DNA of 61,029 nt from Candidatus Babeliales bacterium (GCA_019746485.1 JAIERW010000010.1:1-61029); one strand, 5' to 3'. Counted from the first letter of the stretch, positions 50,601-58,824 are shown. Notes: a model not told the origin generated them from the letters alone. Program-made: numbers and translations.

Positions 50601-52036
50601 CGTGTTTCTCCCGCTTTAAAAACTAATACTGCATTGCCACCACCAAAACCAAACGAATTTGAAAGCGCATAACGCACGCGCGTTTCACGCGCTTTGCCCG
50701 GCACATAATCAAGCGTACACGCCGGGTCTGGTTGGTCAAGATTAATAGTTGGCGGCACCAACTGATGCTCAAGTACTAACGCACAAATACCAGCCTCAAC
50801 ACCACCAGCAGCAGCAATCATGTGACCAGTCATCGACTTTGTTGAACTGATCAGCGCATGGCCAGAAGTTTGAGGGTCAACGTGCGCACCAAAAACCTCT
50901 TTAAGTGCCAATGTTTCAACAACATCGTTCATCTGCGTTCCGGTGCCATGGGCATTGATATAATCAATCTGGTCAGGCGTTATGCCAGCATCGGACAGCG
51001 CCTGCCTGATGGCAAGCACCGCACCGCGCCCTTCTGGGTGCATGGCCGTTAAGTGATACGCATCGGCATTGGCACCATACCCAACAATCTGAGCATAAAT
51101 GTGCGCACCACGCGCAAGCGCATGGTCTTTGCGCTCAAGTACCAGCATACCAGCCCCTTCTGCAATCACAAAACCGGCTCGCTGCACATCAAATGGCCTG
51201 CTTGCCTCTTCTGGCTTTCCCTGCCAGCGCGAGAGCGCACGCATGTTGTCAAAAGCAGTCATGGCAAACGGTGTTGCACACCCTTCTGCCCCGCCTGCAA
51301 GCATAATGTTGGCATAGCCATCACGCACGGCCCTGAAGGCATGGCCCAGAGCGTCGGCGCCCGACGAGCAAGCACTGGTCAACCCCAGCACCGGCCCCTG
51401 CAAATTATGCTGCATGGCTACCCACGAAGCGGCAATGTTGTTGATTGCTTTGGGAATAACAAGTGGCGAAACGCCCTTGACACCGCGCGCTGCATAACCC
51501 AGTGCTGCCTCTTGAATGGTGCTCAGGCCACCAATCCCCACGCCAACGTACACGCCAAAACTTTCTCGGCTCTGCGGGGTATTGTTGTCAAAACCGGCGT
51601 CTGCCAGCGCTTGGCTGCTTGCCAGCAATGCCAAATGCGTAAACCGCTCACTGCGGCCTTGCAACTTGTCGGGCAGCAACGCATCGAGTTGTTGTTGAAT
51701 ATTTTTTACCAAACCAACGGGCATGCCAATAACATTAGCCCCTTCGAGACGCCCTGCGGGCTCCTCAGGGAGAACGGGGGAAATTTTTGCCTGTACACTG
51801 AAATCCGTTTCCCCTGACACTTCGGCAGACTCAGCGCTAAAAGCCCTTACCGCCTTCCCTGAGGAGGAACTCGCAGAGTTCTGTCTCGAAGGGGCGATCG
51901 AGAGGCCATCATTCAAATCATACGCAGTGATACCCGAAATGCCGTTACTCAGCGCATGCCAGGTTGTTGCGGTGTCGTTACCAACGGGGGTTACTAAACC
52001 AATGCCGGTGATAACGACTTCATGTTTGTGCGCCAC
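50597..52036 (-). CDS. fabF: 3-oxoacyl-[ACP] synthase II with in-frame palindromic insertion
   Basis: Condensing enzyme of 479 residues that elongates acyl chains with malonyl-ACP. The catalytic Cys (TSACSSGADA), His (NAHGTGTQMND) and His (TKSMTGHMIAAAGG) and the Gly-rich end (NSFGFGGGNAVLVF) are all present. It is about 65 residues longer than typical FabF: residues about 48-100 come from the palindromic element at 51740-51893, giving APSRQNSASSSSGK and SPVLPEEPAGRLEG. The insertion lies in an N-terminal surface region, after the first strand and helix, so the fold should tolerate it. The GTG start lies 12 bases after acpP, with no strong ribosome site, so coupling to acpP is likely. Confidence 0.94.
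   Translation of the reverse strand: MAHKHEVVITGIGLVTPVGNDTATTWHALSNGISGITAYDLNDGLSIAPSRQNSASSSSGKAVRAFSAESAEVSGETDFSVQAKISPVLPEEPAGRLEGANVIGMPVGLVKNIQQQLDALLPDKLQGRSERFTHLALLASSQALADAGFDNNTPQSRESFGVYVGVGIGGLSTIQEAALGYAARGVKGVSPLVIPKAINNIAASWVAMQHNLQGPVLGLTSACSSGADALGHAFRAVRDGYANIMLAGGAEGCATPFAMTAFDNMRALSRWQGKPEEASRPFDVQRAGFVIAEGAGMLVLERKDHALARGAHIYAQIVGYGANADAYHLTAMHPEGRGAVLAIRQALSDAGITPDQIDYINAHGTGTQMNDVVETLALKEVFGAHVDPQTSGHALISSTKSMTGHMIAAAGGVEAGICALVLEHQLVPPTINLDQPDPACTLDYVPGKARETRVRYALSNSFGFGGGNAVLVFKAGETR
51740..51893. repeat. Palindromic element, family A, inserted in fabF
   Basis: Arms 51740-51770 (CCCTTCGAGACGCCCTGCGG...CTCAGGG) and 51857-51893 (CCCTGAGGAGG...GTCTCGAAGGG) in inverted order, spacer 86 bases. 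The left arm differs at a single base from the ftsK arm. The right arm carries the AACTCGCAGAGTT hairpin also seen at 34420. Confidence 0.88.
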
Positions 52037-52048
52037 AATAAACGCGCG

Positions 52049-52297
52049 TTACTTGGTACGAGCTTGATGAATCAAATCAACCGCTTGAGCGATTGTTTTA
52101 ATTTGTTCTGCGTCTTCATCTTTAATTTCAACGCCAAAAGTTTCTTCAAAGCTCATAATAATTTCTACAATGTCCAACGAGTCAGCGCCAAGATCTTTGA
52201 ATGTGGCCTCTGGCTTGATGTTTTCTTGCGGCATGCTTAATTTGTCGGCAATGATAATTTGTATTTTTTGTAGTGTGTCTTCACGTGAAAATGCCAT
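52049..52297 (-). CDS. acpP: Acyl carrier protein
   Basis: Small acidic four-helix protein of 82 residues that carries growing acyl chains on phosphopantetheine. The attachment Ser is Ser40 in GADSLD. Length, acidity and the surrounding EATFKDLGADSLDIVEIIM pattern match type II ACP. GGAG precedes the ATG. It directly precedes fabF, as in the conserved fabD-fabG-acpP-fabF order, and stands divergent from an HEPN/MNT module. Confidence 0.96.
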   Translation of the reverse strand: MAFSREDTLQKIQIIIADKLSMPQENIKPEATFKDLGADSLDIVEIIMSFEETFGVEIKDEDAEQIKTIAQAVDLIHQARTK

Positions 52298-52401
52298 GAG
52301 ATTAATCTCCCTTTAAAATTTGTTTTAACTTATTTTGAGTTGTTTAAAGCAACTATTCTTTTGAAAGAATTAAAGGATAGCTAAAATTGAGAATTTTTCT
52401 A

Positions 52402-52410
52402 TGCTATAAT
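52402..52410 (+). promoter_or_regulatory. Extended -10 promoter of the plus-strand MNT/HEPN module
   Basis: TGC-TATAAT, a perfect extended -10 element, 42 bases before the MNT start. The -35 region is weak, as is common with extended -10 sites. Confidence 0.6.
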
Positions 52411-52451
52411 AGTTGTTATAGAAGATTTTTTTAAAAAATTACCTAAAAACT

Positions 52452-52751
52452 ATGAATTATAAAGAAATAGAACCATACCATCAAAACCTCATAGATCTTG
52501 TTACTAAACATTTCCCATCATGCCGTCTTTACCTTTTTGGATCACGGGCAACACAAACCAATACCCCACACTCAGATATTGATTTGGCAATTGATTGTGG
52601 ACAGGAAATACCATCAAGAGATCTTTCTGAACTTACCGACGCCATTGACACACTTAATATTCCATTTTGTGTTGATGTGGTTGACATACACAATACATCA
52701 CCAATCATGGTTGAACAAATTAACAAATACGGAATTTTATGGAAAAAATAA
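52452..52751 (+). CDS. MNT nucleotidyltransferase antitoxin
   Basis: Protein of 99 residues with the intact catalytic segment LFGSRATQTNTPHSDIDLAI (Gly-Ser, Asp-x-Asp). It is homologous to the MNT protein at 50.3 kb and to the inactive one at 29.9 kb. It would modify the Tyr of its HEPN partner with AMP. The gene overlaps the HEPN gene by 13 bases and is driven by the extended -10 promoter. It lies inside the fatty acid gene cluster on the opposite strand. Confidence 0.88.
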   Translation: MNYKEIEPYHQNLIDLVTKHFPSCRLYLFGSRATQTNTPHSDIDLAIDCGQEIPSRDLSELTDAIDTLNIPFCVDVVDIHNTSPIMVEQINKYGILWKK

Positions 52752-53176
52752 CCGGTATCGAAAAATTAATGGTAAAACAAACAACAATGTTACAAGCACT
52801 TTCAGGACTTAAGGAAGAAATAGATTCCTTAAACAAAATCTGCAAGAATGAATCGAGCGATGAAAAATTGATACGTACGTATCGCAATTCTGTAACAAAA
52901 CTTTTTGAAATATCCTTCGATCTTTTCTGGAAATACGTAAAAGAATATCTTTGGGGCATGCACGGCATTGAACAACAATCCCCCAAAAGCGTTTTTCGCG
53001 AATGTTTCAAACTAGATTTCACCAACAAAACAGAAACGGCACATCTTTTGGATATCGTTGATGACCGCAATAGACTGGTGCATACCTACAACGAAGAAGT
53101 TGCTATCAAAATCTCTTACAAAATTCCACGGTACTATGATTTGATGAAAAAATTAGTTGACGCTATGAAGGTTTAA
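52739..53176 (+). CDS. HEPN toxin-like protein (HI0074 family)
   Basis: Helical protein of 145 residues with an intact RNRLVHTY motif (Arg-x4-His-x-Tyr) and the family segment SPKSVFRECFKLDF. Predicted RNase of a HEPN/MNT toxin-antitoxin pair. Its ATG lies inside the end of the MNT gene (13-base overlap), the same layout as the other two modules. It converges on fabG with only nine bases between the stops. Confidence 0.88.
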   Translation: MEKITGIEKLMVKQTTMLQALSGLKEEIDSLNKICKNESSDEKLIRTYRNSVTKLFEISFDLFWKYVKEYLWGMHGIEQQSPKSVFRECFKLDFTNKTETAHLLDIVDDRNRLVHTYNEEVAIKISYKIPRYYDLMKKLVDAMKV

Positions 53177-53185
53177 GCCCTCATA

Positions 53186-53923
53186 TTAATACATCCCACC
53201 ATTAACACTCAGCACCTGAGCGGTCACATAATCCGCCCTACCAGACGTCAAAAAGCCAACCATCTGCGCAACGTCTTCAACCGTGCCAAAGCGCTTGAGC
53301 GGGATACGCTCAAAGATATTTTTTTGAACGTCATCAGACAACCGCTGCGTCATTGCCGTTTCAATAAAACCAGGTGCTACGGCATTTACTAAAATATTGC
53401 GATTGGCATATTCGTGCGCAAGTGATTTGGTGAGTGCAATTAAACCTGCCTTGCTGGCAGCATAAGCCGCTTGACCGGCATTACCAGTGAGTGCCACAAC
53501 CGAGCTCATATTCACAATGTACGCAGGCTTGCGCTGGTGCCCAGCACCATCATTTGCAACCATCATACGCTTGAGCGCTTGCTGTGAGCACAAAAAAGCA
53601 CCTTTAAGATTCACGTTAAAAACAGCGTCCCAGTCGGCCTCGCGCATGCGCACTGCCAAGGCGTCGCGCGAAATGCCCGCGTTGTTTACTAAAACATCGA
53701 GACGTATTTTTTGTTGATCGACATAGAAAAATGCTTGCTGCACCGACGCAGCAGAAGAGATATCACACATAACATATTCAGCGCCTTCTTGAAGCAGCGA
53801 GCTTACCTGTTGCGTTGCTGCATCAAGACAATCAAGCACCACAACACGGTCGCCTCGTTGCAAAAAAAGTGATGTGATTGCGCGGCCAATGCCCTGCGCC
53901 CCACCGGTTACCATGCAGTACAT
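53186..53923 (-). CDS. fabG: 3-oxoacyl-[ACP] reductase
   Basis: Short-chain dehydrogenase of 245 residues that reduces 3-oxoacyl-ACP with NADPH. It has the cofactor loop TGGAQGIG, NNAG, the catalytic Ser in NMSSVVALTG and the Tyr-x3-Lys in YAASKAG, and the C-terminal VTAQVLSVNGGMY segment typical of FabG. The frame can be read to 53983, but GAGGACGG precedes the ATG at 53923, giving the usual FabG length. The gene upstream ends only two bases before it, so they are co-transcribed. Confidence 0.95.
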   Translation of the reverse strand: MYCMVTGGAQGIGRAITSLFLQRGDRVVVLDCLDAATQQVSSLLQEGAEYVMCDISSAASVQQAFFYVDQQKIRLDVLVNNAGISRDALAVRMREADWDAVFNVNLKGAFLCSQQALKRMMVANDGAGHQRKPAYIVNMSSVVALTGNAGQAAYAASKAGLIALTKSLAHEYANRNILVNAVAPGFIETAMTQRLSDDVQKNIFERIPLKRFGTVEDVAQMVGFLTSGRADYVTAQVLSVNGGMY

Positions 53924-53925
53924 TT

Positions 53926-54270
53926 CTACCGTCCTCGTTGCAATGCCGCTGCGTACGTGAAATCGTAAAAATAGCGCTGCCACTCTTCATCGGTGGTGTT
54001 GTATTCATTGTCATAGACAAAATGGTCAACCAGGGCCTCGCGCGTACGCAAAATCTCTTTGAGTCTGCCACAGCCTTTATTTTTTTGGTCACGCACCGTA
54101 AAATCGATCAACTCGAGAGCACGTTCAAATGCTTTTCGGCTCAACTCAAGATCCCCAGTCTTTTTCCAGTGAATCGTCCGTTCAACCTCGCTGCCAATAT
54201 TGGCCATCTGTTCAAAGATAGAAAATTTAAACCAACGACCAGACTCATAGGTTTCTTTGTGAATAATCAT
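53926..54270 (-). CDS. Conserved small helical protein, unknown function
   Basis: Protein of 114 residues, predicted all-helical. The sequence WFKFSIFEQMANIGSEVER and the later KAFERALELIDFT and LRTREALVDHF look like a widespread uncharacterised family found in archaea and candidate phyla; I know no assigned function. It is translated from an ATG that overlaps the stop of the preceding chimeric gene (ATGA) and ends next to fabG. This tight coupling with the DUF5674-like remnant suggests the two once formed a conserved pair. Confidence 0.7.
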   Translation of the reverse strand: MIIHKETYESGRWFKFSIFEQMANIGSEVERTIHWKKTGDLELSRKAFERALELIDFTVRDQKNKGCGRLKEILRTREALVDHFVYDNEYNTTDEEWQRYFYDFTYAAALQRGR

Positions 54271-54548
54271 GAAATCACCAGCTTGTTAACAATCTTCTTT
54301 CCCTCGATACATTTTTCCTCCGGAAAAACACTCGGGATGAGCGAGCTACACAGAACACTCGCGATAAGCGAAGAGTGCTGGAACCTACTTAAACTGCTAA
54401 AATTTCTATTTTCTTTAATCAAAACTACTTCACACCCGCTCATCCCGAGTGTTTTTGAGCAACGCGAAAAAATGTATCGAGGGACGTACATTTTTGCTGA
54501 CATTTTTTTTAATTCTTGAATAGATATTTTTTCTCGCACAGTTTCCAT
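54267..54548 (-). pseudogene. DUF5674-like gene remodelled by an in-frame family B element
   Basis: Open frame of 93 residues. The first 22 residues (KISIQELKKMSAKM core) and the last ten (KKIVNKLVIS) look like the two ends of a DUF5674-type protein. The 61 codons between them are exactly the palindromic element at 54301-54483 (183 bases, a multiple of three). The core that would make a DUF5674 domain is missing, so the product is unlikely to keep its function even though translation is not interrupted. The DUF5674 assignment rests on remembered family patterns and should be treated as tentative. Confidence 0.55.
54301..54483. repeat. Palindromic element, family B, inverted pair
   Basis: Arms 54301-54343 (CCCTCGATAC...CTCGGGATGAGCG) and 54437-54483 (CGCTCATCCCGAG...GTATCGAGGG) are inverted copies with a 93-base spacer. 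The layout parallels that of family A. Total length 183 bases keeps the host frame. A third, single arm lies at 39428-39470. Confidence 0.85.
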
Positions 54549-54601
54549 AACATTCCCTTCTAGTTTTAACTGGACTTAAGAAGATTATCCGGTAATTTTC
54601 A

Positions 54602-56443
54602 TTAATCAAGCTTAAATCGAATAAGTCGTGCTGAATTCACTAAAATAAAAAGATCTGTAACAGCATGAAACAACGCCGCTTCAATGGGCGTAACCACATT
54701 AAACAACGCAAGAACTATACCAAAAATGTGCACCGCTGCAAGCCCAACAAAAATATTTTGCAAAATCAAGCGAAAAACCTTACGGGAGAGCGCATATACA
54801 AACACAACGCCCTGCACATTGTTTGCCATCAAAACAATGTCTGCTGCCTGAATTGCAGGCTCCATGCCCATGGCACCCATCGCAATACCAACATCTGCTT
54901 GTACCAGCGCAGGGGCATCGTTAATGCCATCACCAATCATGGCAACCTTGTGGCCTTTTTGTTGCAAGTCTTTGATAATACGCAACTTTTCATCAGGGTC
55001 AACCTGACCAAAAACCGTTTCTATGCCCAGCTGTGCTGCAACATGTTGTGCAACTTCAAGCCGATCGCCACTCAACAGCATCACTTTTTTTATGCCAAAT
55101 TTTTTGAGTTGATCAATGGTATTTTTTGCTTCAGGTCTAATTGAATCAGCAACACCAATTCTGCCGCATAATTGATTATCACACGCCAAATAAAAGAACG
55201 TAGAACTCGAATCTTGTGTCGCACGTAATGATTCAGAAATATGAATGTTGGCATGCTCAGGTGCTTCAATAAAATGCTGACTGCCCAACAAATATTTTTT
55301 GCCGTCATATTCAACTTCAATGCCATGCCCAGTTACCGATTCGTAACGGTCTGGGTCGGGAATTTCTCTCTTATTTTCGTTTGCACGCTGCAAAATTGCC
55401 TTGGCAAGCACATGCCCCGAGCGCTTTTCCATCATTGCTGCAATTGTTAAAATATCATCGTGCGCATACGATTGATTGAGCGATTCTATGGAAACAACCT
55501 CAGGCTGGCCAATAGTCAGCGTTCCCGTTTTGTCAAAAATAAGAATATCAACGTCAGAGAAATGTTCCAACGCACTACCGCCTTTAATTAAAATGCCGGA
55601 ACGAAAAGCAGCTGCTGTTGCCGCTAAAATGGCAAGCGGCGTAATGAGCGTTAACTCGATGGGAGATCCAAAAACCAGCAAAGTAGCCACCAGCGAAAGA
55701 TTACCGGTCACAAACCACACAATGCCAATAAATACCATCATCAACTGCACCACCACCAACGCAGCACGGTTGGTTACCGAAACAATCGCTGCTTTTTCTT
55801 TTTCTGCTTGCTCAAGCAAACGACTAATTTTGCCAAAATGTGTTTCTGAACCAATCTTGTGAACCACCACCACAACGCTGCCCGCTTGAACAAACGTACC
55901 GGCAAACACCGGATCTTTAATACCTTTTTCCAGCGACGTACTTTCTCCCGTTAAAAACGATTCATTAATACTGGCCTGACCATCAACAATAATACCATCA
56001 ACGGGGATTTGCTCGCCTGTCTTTATAATCAAGCGCATTTTTGGCTGCACGTTACCAACTTCTAGCACCTGCTCATGGCCATCAATAACCGCGGTTACCT
56101 TGGTTGGCACCAAACGAATCAGACTTTCAATCGCCCTGCCCGTTTTTTCTTTAATAAACTCTTCTGCATACTTTGCCAGATGCATAATAATTAAAACAAC
56201 AGTAATTGCCTGTTCTTCATGAGCTGCCAGTGCAACGCCGGTAGCAAAAATCAAAAATAATTCAGTGGTAATTTTTTTGTTGTATAAATCTTTGAGCGCG
56301 TCAATGACAATGGGAACTAATGCAACAAAAAGTAAACCATACATACCAAGCCGGCTTACCGATGTTTGATTGGCCAACATAAGCCCAAAGACTGCAGATA
56401 TAACCAGAATATAAGTACCGTAAACAATGTTATAATTTTTCAT
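54602..56443 (-). CDS. Divergent heavy-metal-type (P1B-like) P-type ATPase
   Basis: Membrane cation pump of 613 residues with the core P-type motifs: TGEST, the phosphorylated Asp in DKTGTLT, and GDGINDAPAL. The layout (six to eight membrane helices, no N-terminal metal-binding domain) fits P1B pumps. Two hallmarks are altered. The membrane motif is GSPIELTLITP, with no Cys (usually CPC or SPC), and the HP dipeptide of the nucleotide domain is HV (SGHVLAKAI). The transported ion therefore cannot be predicted. The ATG at 56443 follows AAGAGATGG; the longest frame begins at 56524. The gene lies between fabD and fabG, upstream of the small genes. Confidence 0.85.
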   Translation of the reverse strand: MKNYNIVYGTYILVISAVFGLMLANQTSVSRLGMYGLLFVALVPIVIDALKDLYNKKITTELFLIFATGVALAAHEEQAITVVLIIMHLAKYAEEFIKEKTGRAIESLIRLVPTKVTAVIDGHEQVLEVGNVQPKMRLIIKTGEQIPVDGIIVDGQASINESFLTGESTSLEKGIKDPVFAGTFVQAGSVVVVVHKIGSETHFGKISRLLEQAEKEKAAIVSVTNRAALVVVQLMMVFIGIVWFVTGNLSLVATLLVFGSPIELTLITPLAILAATAAAFRSGILIKGGSALEHFSDVDILIFDKTGTLTIGQPEVVSIESLNQSYAHDDILTIAAMMEKRSGHVLAKAILQRANENKREIPDPDRYESVTGHGIEVEYDGKKYLLGSQHFIEAPEHANIHISESLRATQDSSSTFFYLACDNQLCGRIGVADSIRPEAKNTIDQLKKFGIKKVMLLSGDRLEVAQHVAAQLGIETVFGQVDPDEKLRIIKDLQQKGHKVAMIGDGINDAPALVQADVGIAMGAMGMEPAIQAADIVLMANNVQGVVFVYALSRKVFRLILQNIFVGLAAVHIFGIVLALFNVVTPIEAALFHAVTDLFILVNSARLIRFKLD

Positions 56444-56762
56444 ACCATCTCTTTTTTTATAACCAAACATCTTACAACGCACGGCTGAAAGGTAAAAATC
56501 ATACTTTATGGTAGCATAAAACATGGCTTGAAATATATTTTAGAGTAAACGAGTGAGATTTGACACGTTGACCGATTGAGAATGCGATTCTCAATCGGTC
56601 AGGAAATAGAGTCTAAATTTTTGACATAAAAAAAACCCCCGGTACTTGGTGTACGGAGGCGCGCAAAACCAAACGTGGCCGCAGGCAGAAGTGCTCAGTT
56701 GGCGGTCAGTTGGTGGGCTTATTGATAAGATTTAAGAGAATAGATTTTTGAAACGGCCGAAA
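56444..56762. other. Gap between the P-type ATPase and the Rpn gene
   Basis: Holds a 14-bp perfect hairpin GACCGATTGAGAAT / ATTCTCAATCGGTC (56570-56583 / 56587-56600, loop GCG) without a T-tract on either strand, and the terminator of the Rpn gene. The left part carries the upstream frame of the ATPase. The hairpin may be an operator or recombination site. Confidence 0.5.
56628..56660 (-). terminator. Terminator of the second Rpn gene
   Basis: On the minus strand CCTCCGTAC, a short loop, GTACCGGGGG (one bulged base) and then eight T residues. It lies about 100 bases past the stop. Confidence 0.7.
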
Positions 56763-57614
56763 CTATTTTTTTAAAGCTTTAATTTTCTCAACCGCGTCAA
56801 TTGATAAACCGGTAATATCTGCAACTTGATCGATACTGAGCTTTGATAACATTTTTAGAACCATGTCGCACTGAGTTTCTTCCCTACCTTTTTGCATGCC
56901 TTCTTTTATATTGGTTTCCTTAACACTTTCAGCAACTCTGCGTGCATCAATAAAGCGGTCATAAGCGGTAAGTTCTTCCTGTGACATACTGCCCTGTTCA
57001 AGCACTTCCATTGCCTCTTTTAAAACGGCAGGAATTGTTAACTGTTTGGGAACGTTAGTTAATGTTGAAGCATTTTTCAAAAGAAAAATCCATTTATCAA
57101 TAACATTATCAAGTTGATCAAGACTCTTGTTAAATTTTTTTAACTCAATGAAATGAAATTCTAAGTGTCGCAGCGAATGCGCATGCGTTTTGGTATTAAG
57201 AATTTTATGGTGAGTGAGATAGTCAGAATCGTTTTCAAAAAGATCAAAATCAAGAATACCAATAAAAATTACCGGCATTACGCTGCCATATTTTCCTCCA
57301 ATTTTGAGTTGGCGCGCCATGGCTAGCGCTGCATAATATTGACTTCGCTCAGGATAATCGTCTTGATTTTCAACTTGTAGCTCAACAATATAGTTTCTCC
57401 CACGCTGGTCGATACAACGAATATCAACAATGCTGGTTTTAAGCCACGGAGTATCTGGCGTATTGTAGGGATCAGTAATCACTACACTAACAATCTTTTC
57501 GCCCTCTTTGCACCCCAAAACGCTGTTCAGAAAGCTTATAAGAATTTCTTGCTTTGCCTGGTCGCCAAAAAGCTTTTTAAACGCAATATCAATCGTTGGA
57601 TCTAAAAAAATCAC
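56763..57614 (-). CDS. Rpn/PD-(D/E)XK nuclease family putative transposase, second copy
   Basis: Protein of 283 residues of the same family as the gene at 33.6 kb. It has LDPTIDIAFKKLFGDQ at the N-terminus, the Asp of SIVDIRC, the Glu-x-Gln of YIVELQVE, and the late segment DKWIFLLKNAS, which parallels DKWIFFLKDAS in the first copy. The C-terminus has a helix with KGREE and a final helix pair. The GTG has AAGGAG upstream. Unlike the first copy it has no palindrome of family A next to it. It separates fabD from the rest of the fatty acid genes. Confidence 0.88.
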   Translation of the reverse strand: MIFLDPTIDIAFKKLFGDQAKQEILISFLNSVLGCKEGEKIVSVVITDPYNTPDTPWLKTSIVDIRCIDQRGRNYIVELQVENQDDYPERSQYYAALAMARQLKIGGKYGSVMPVIFIGILDFDLFENDSDYLTHHKILNTKTHAHSLRHLEFHFIELKKFNKSLDQLDNVIDKWIFLLKNASTLTNVPKQLTIPAVLKEAMEVLEQGSMSQEELTAYDRFIDARRVAESVKETNIKEGMQKGREETQCDMVLKMLSKLSIDQVADITGLSIDAVEKIKALKK

Positions 57615-57671
57615 GGCAGGCTCCTTGGTATAAACATTGAAATTCGAATTATCATACCCGTATTTCTTATT

Positions 57672-58763
57672 TTATTCCAGAACACTCGCATCATCTTGAA
57701 CAGGTACCGCATCGTGCACAACCTCTTGTGCAACTTCTTCTACAACCGGCTCAACAACTACCAGCTCGTCTTCAGCACAGTACTCGGCATTACAGCCATC
57801 TTTATGCTCGTGCTTTTCAACAACTTTACCAAGAATTTCTAACAGCTTTTCAATATCACTTTGATCATTAATTGAAATAATCTCTTTGTCTGGCCATTCG
57901 CGCCGCAACATCTTTGCATACGCAATGCCCGGCCCCACTTCAATAATAACATCGCAATCTTTAAAATGTTGCATACTTGGCCACCACAACACCGGACTGT
58001 TCATGTGTTTTTGCAGCGCTTCATGTACTTGCTCGCCAGTGGTTGCAACAGCAGCATCAACGTTAGTAACGAGGGGAACTTGTAAATCTTTGAAATCAAC
58101 TTTGACCATGTACTGCGCAAATTGTTGGGCAGCATTGTCCATAAGACGGGAATGAAAGGCGCCGGCAACATCAAGTTCTATAACTTTACCGCCAGCGGTA
58201 CGAGCATCATCAACCACCTTTTCAAGCGTTTGAACGGTGCCAGAAACAACAAGCTGTTTGCTGTTGTTGTAATTTACAATTTGAGCAACGTGCTCCAAAC
58301 TTTCTGGAACATCGTATTTTTTACAAATTTCATTGAGCTTTTCATATGACAAGCCAATAATGGCAACCATGGTGCCGTGGGCTTCTAGCGTTGCTTCTTC
58401 CATAAACGTAGCACGCTTTTTAATCAGATATAAAGCATCGGGAAATGTCATGCCGCCGGCTGCAAACAGTGCTGCGTATTCGCCAGAACTGTGGCCAGCA
58501 ACAATGTCGGGCTGCACGCCGTAGCGTTCTTTGAGTAGCTGAGCAATAGCGGTACTCACTAAAAAAATTGAGGCTTGCGCATTAACCGTTCCGCGCAATT
58601 CATTGTCTGATGAAGCAAAACAAAGCCGGACAAAATTATTGTCTAAACAATTTGATGCTTCTTCAAATAACTCTTGCACCACACGTTCTTTATCATAAAA
58701 CTCTTTTCCCATGCCGAGCGTTTGCGCGCCTTGGCCGGGAAAAAGCATACCTATTTTTTTCAT
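57672..58763 (-). CDS. fabD: Malonyl-CoA:ACP transacylase with an acidic C-terminal tail
   Basis: FabD of 363 residues, which loads malonyl groups onto ACP. It has GQGAQ near the N-terminus, the nucleophile Ser92 in GHSSGEY, the catalytic His in GAFHSRLM and the conserved VEVGPG region late in the domain. The enzyme proper ends near residue 315. A tail of some 50 residues follows that is rich in Glu, Val and Asp, with a small Cys pair (DGCNAEYC). This tail is not part of known FabD enzymes and may mediate interactions or reflect drift. GGAAAGG precedes the ATG. Confidence 0.95.
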   Translation of the reverse strand: MKKIGMLFPGQGAQTLGMGKEFYDKERVVQELFEEASNCLDNNFVRLCFASSDNELRGTVNAQASIFLVSTAIAQLLKERYGVQPDIVAGHSSGEYAALFAAGGMTFPDALYLIKKRATFMEEATLEAHGTMVAIIGLSYEKLNEICKKYDVPESLEHVAQIVNYNNSKQLVVSGTVQTLEKVVDDARTAGGKVIELDVAGAFHSRLMDNAAQQFAQYMVKVDFKDLQVPLVTNVDAAVATTGEQVHEALQKHMNSPVLWWPSMQHFKDCDVIIEVGPGIAYAKMLRREWPDKEIISINDQSDIEKLLEILGKVVEKHEHKDGCNAEYCAEDELVVVEPVVEEVAQEVVHDAVPVQDDASVLE

Positions 58764-58824
58764 GGTAAATACCTTTCCGATACTACAAAAAGACTTATAA
58801 CCTCACATTCTCAGGCGCAAGCTT

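Noticed and set aside
51053..51817. Long plus-strand open frame of 254 codons inside fabF
   Set aside because: It lies fully antisense to a clear enzyme gene and its translation has no family pattern; it is a shadow of the GC-richer codons.
28374..54483. Possibility that the repeated arms are a CRISPR array
   Set aside because: Repeats are inverted pairs inside coding genes and not regularly spaced direct repeats; no cas gene is present.
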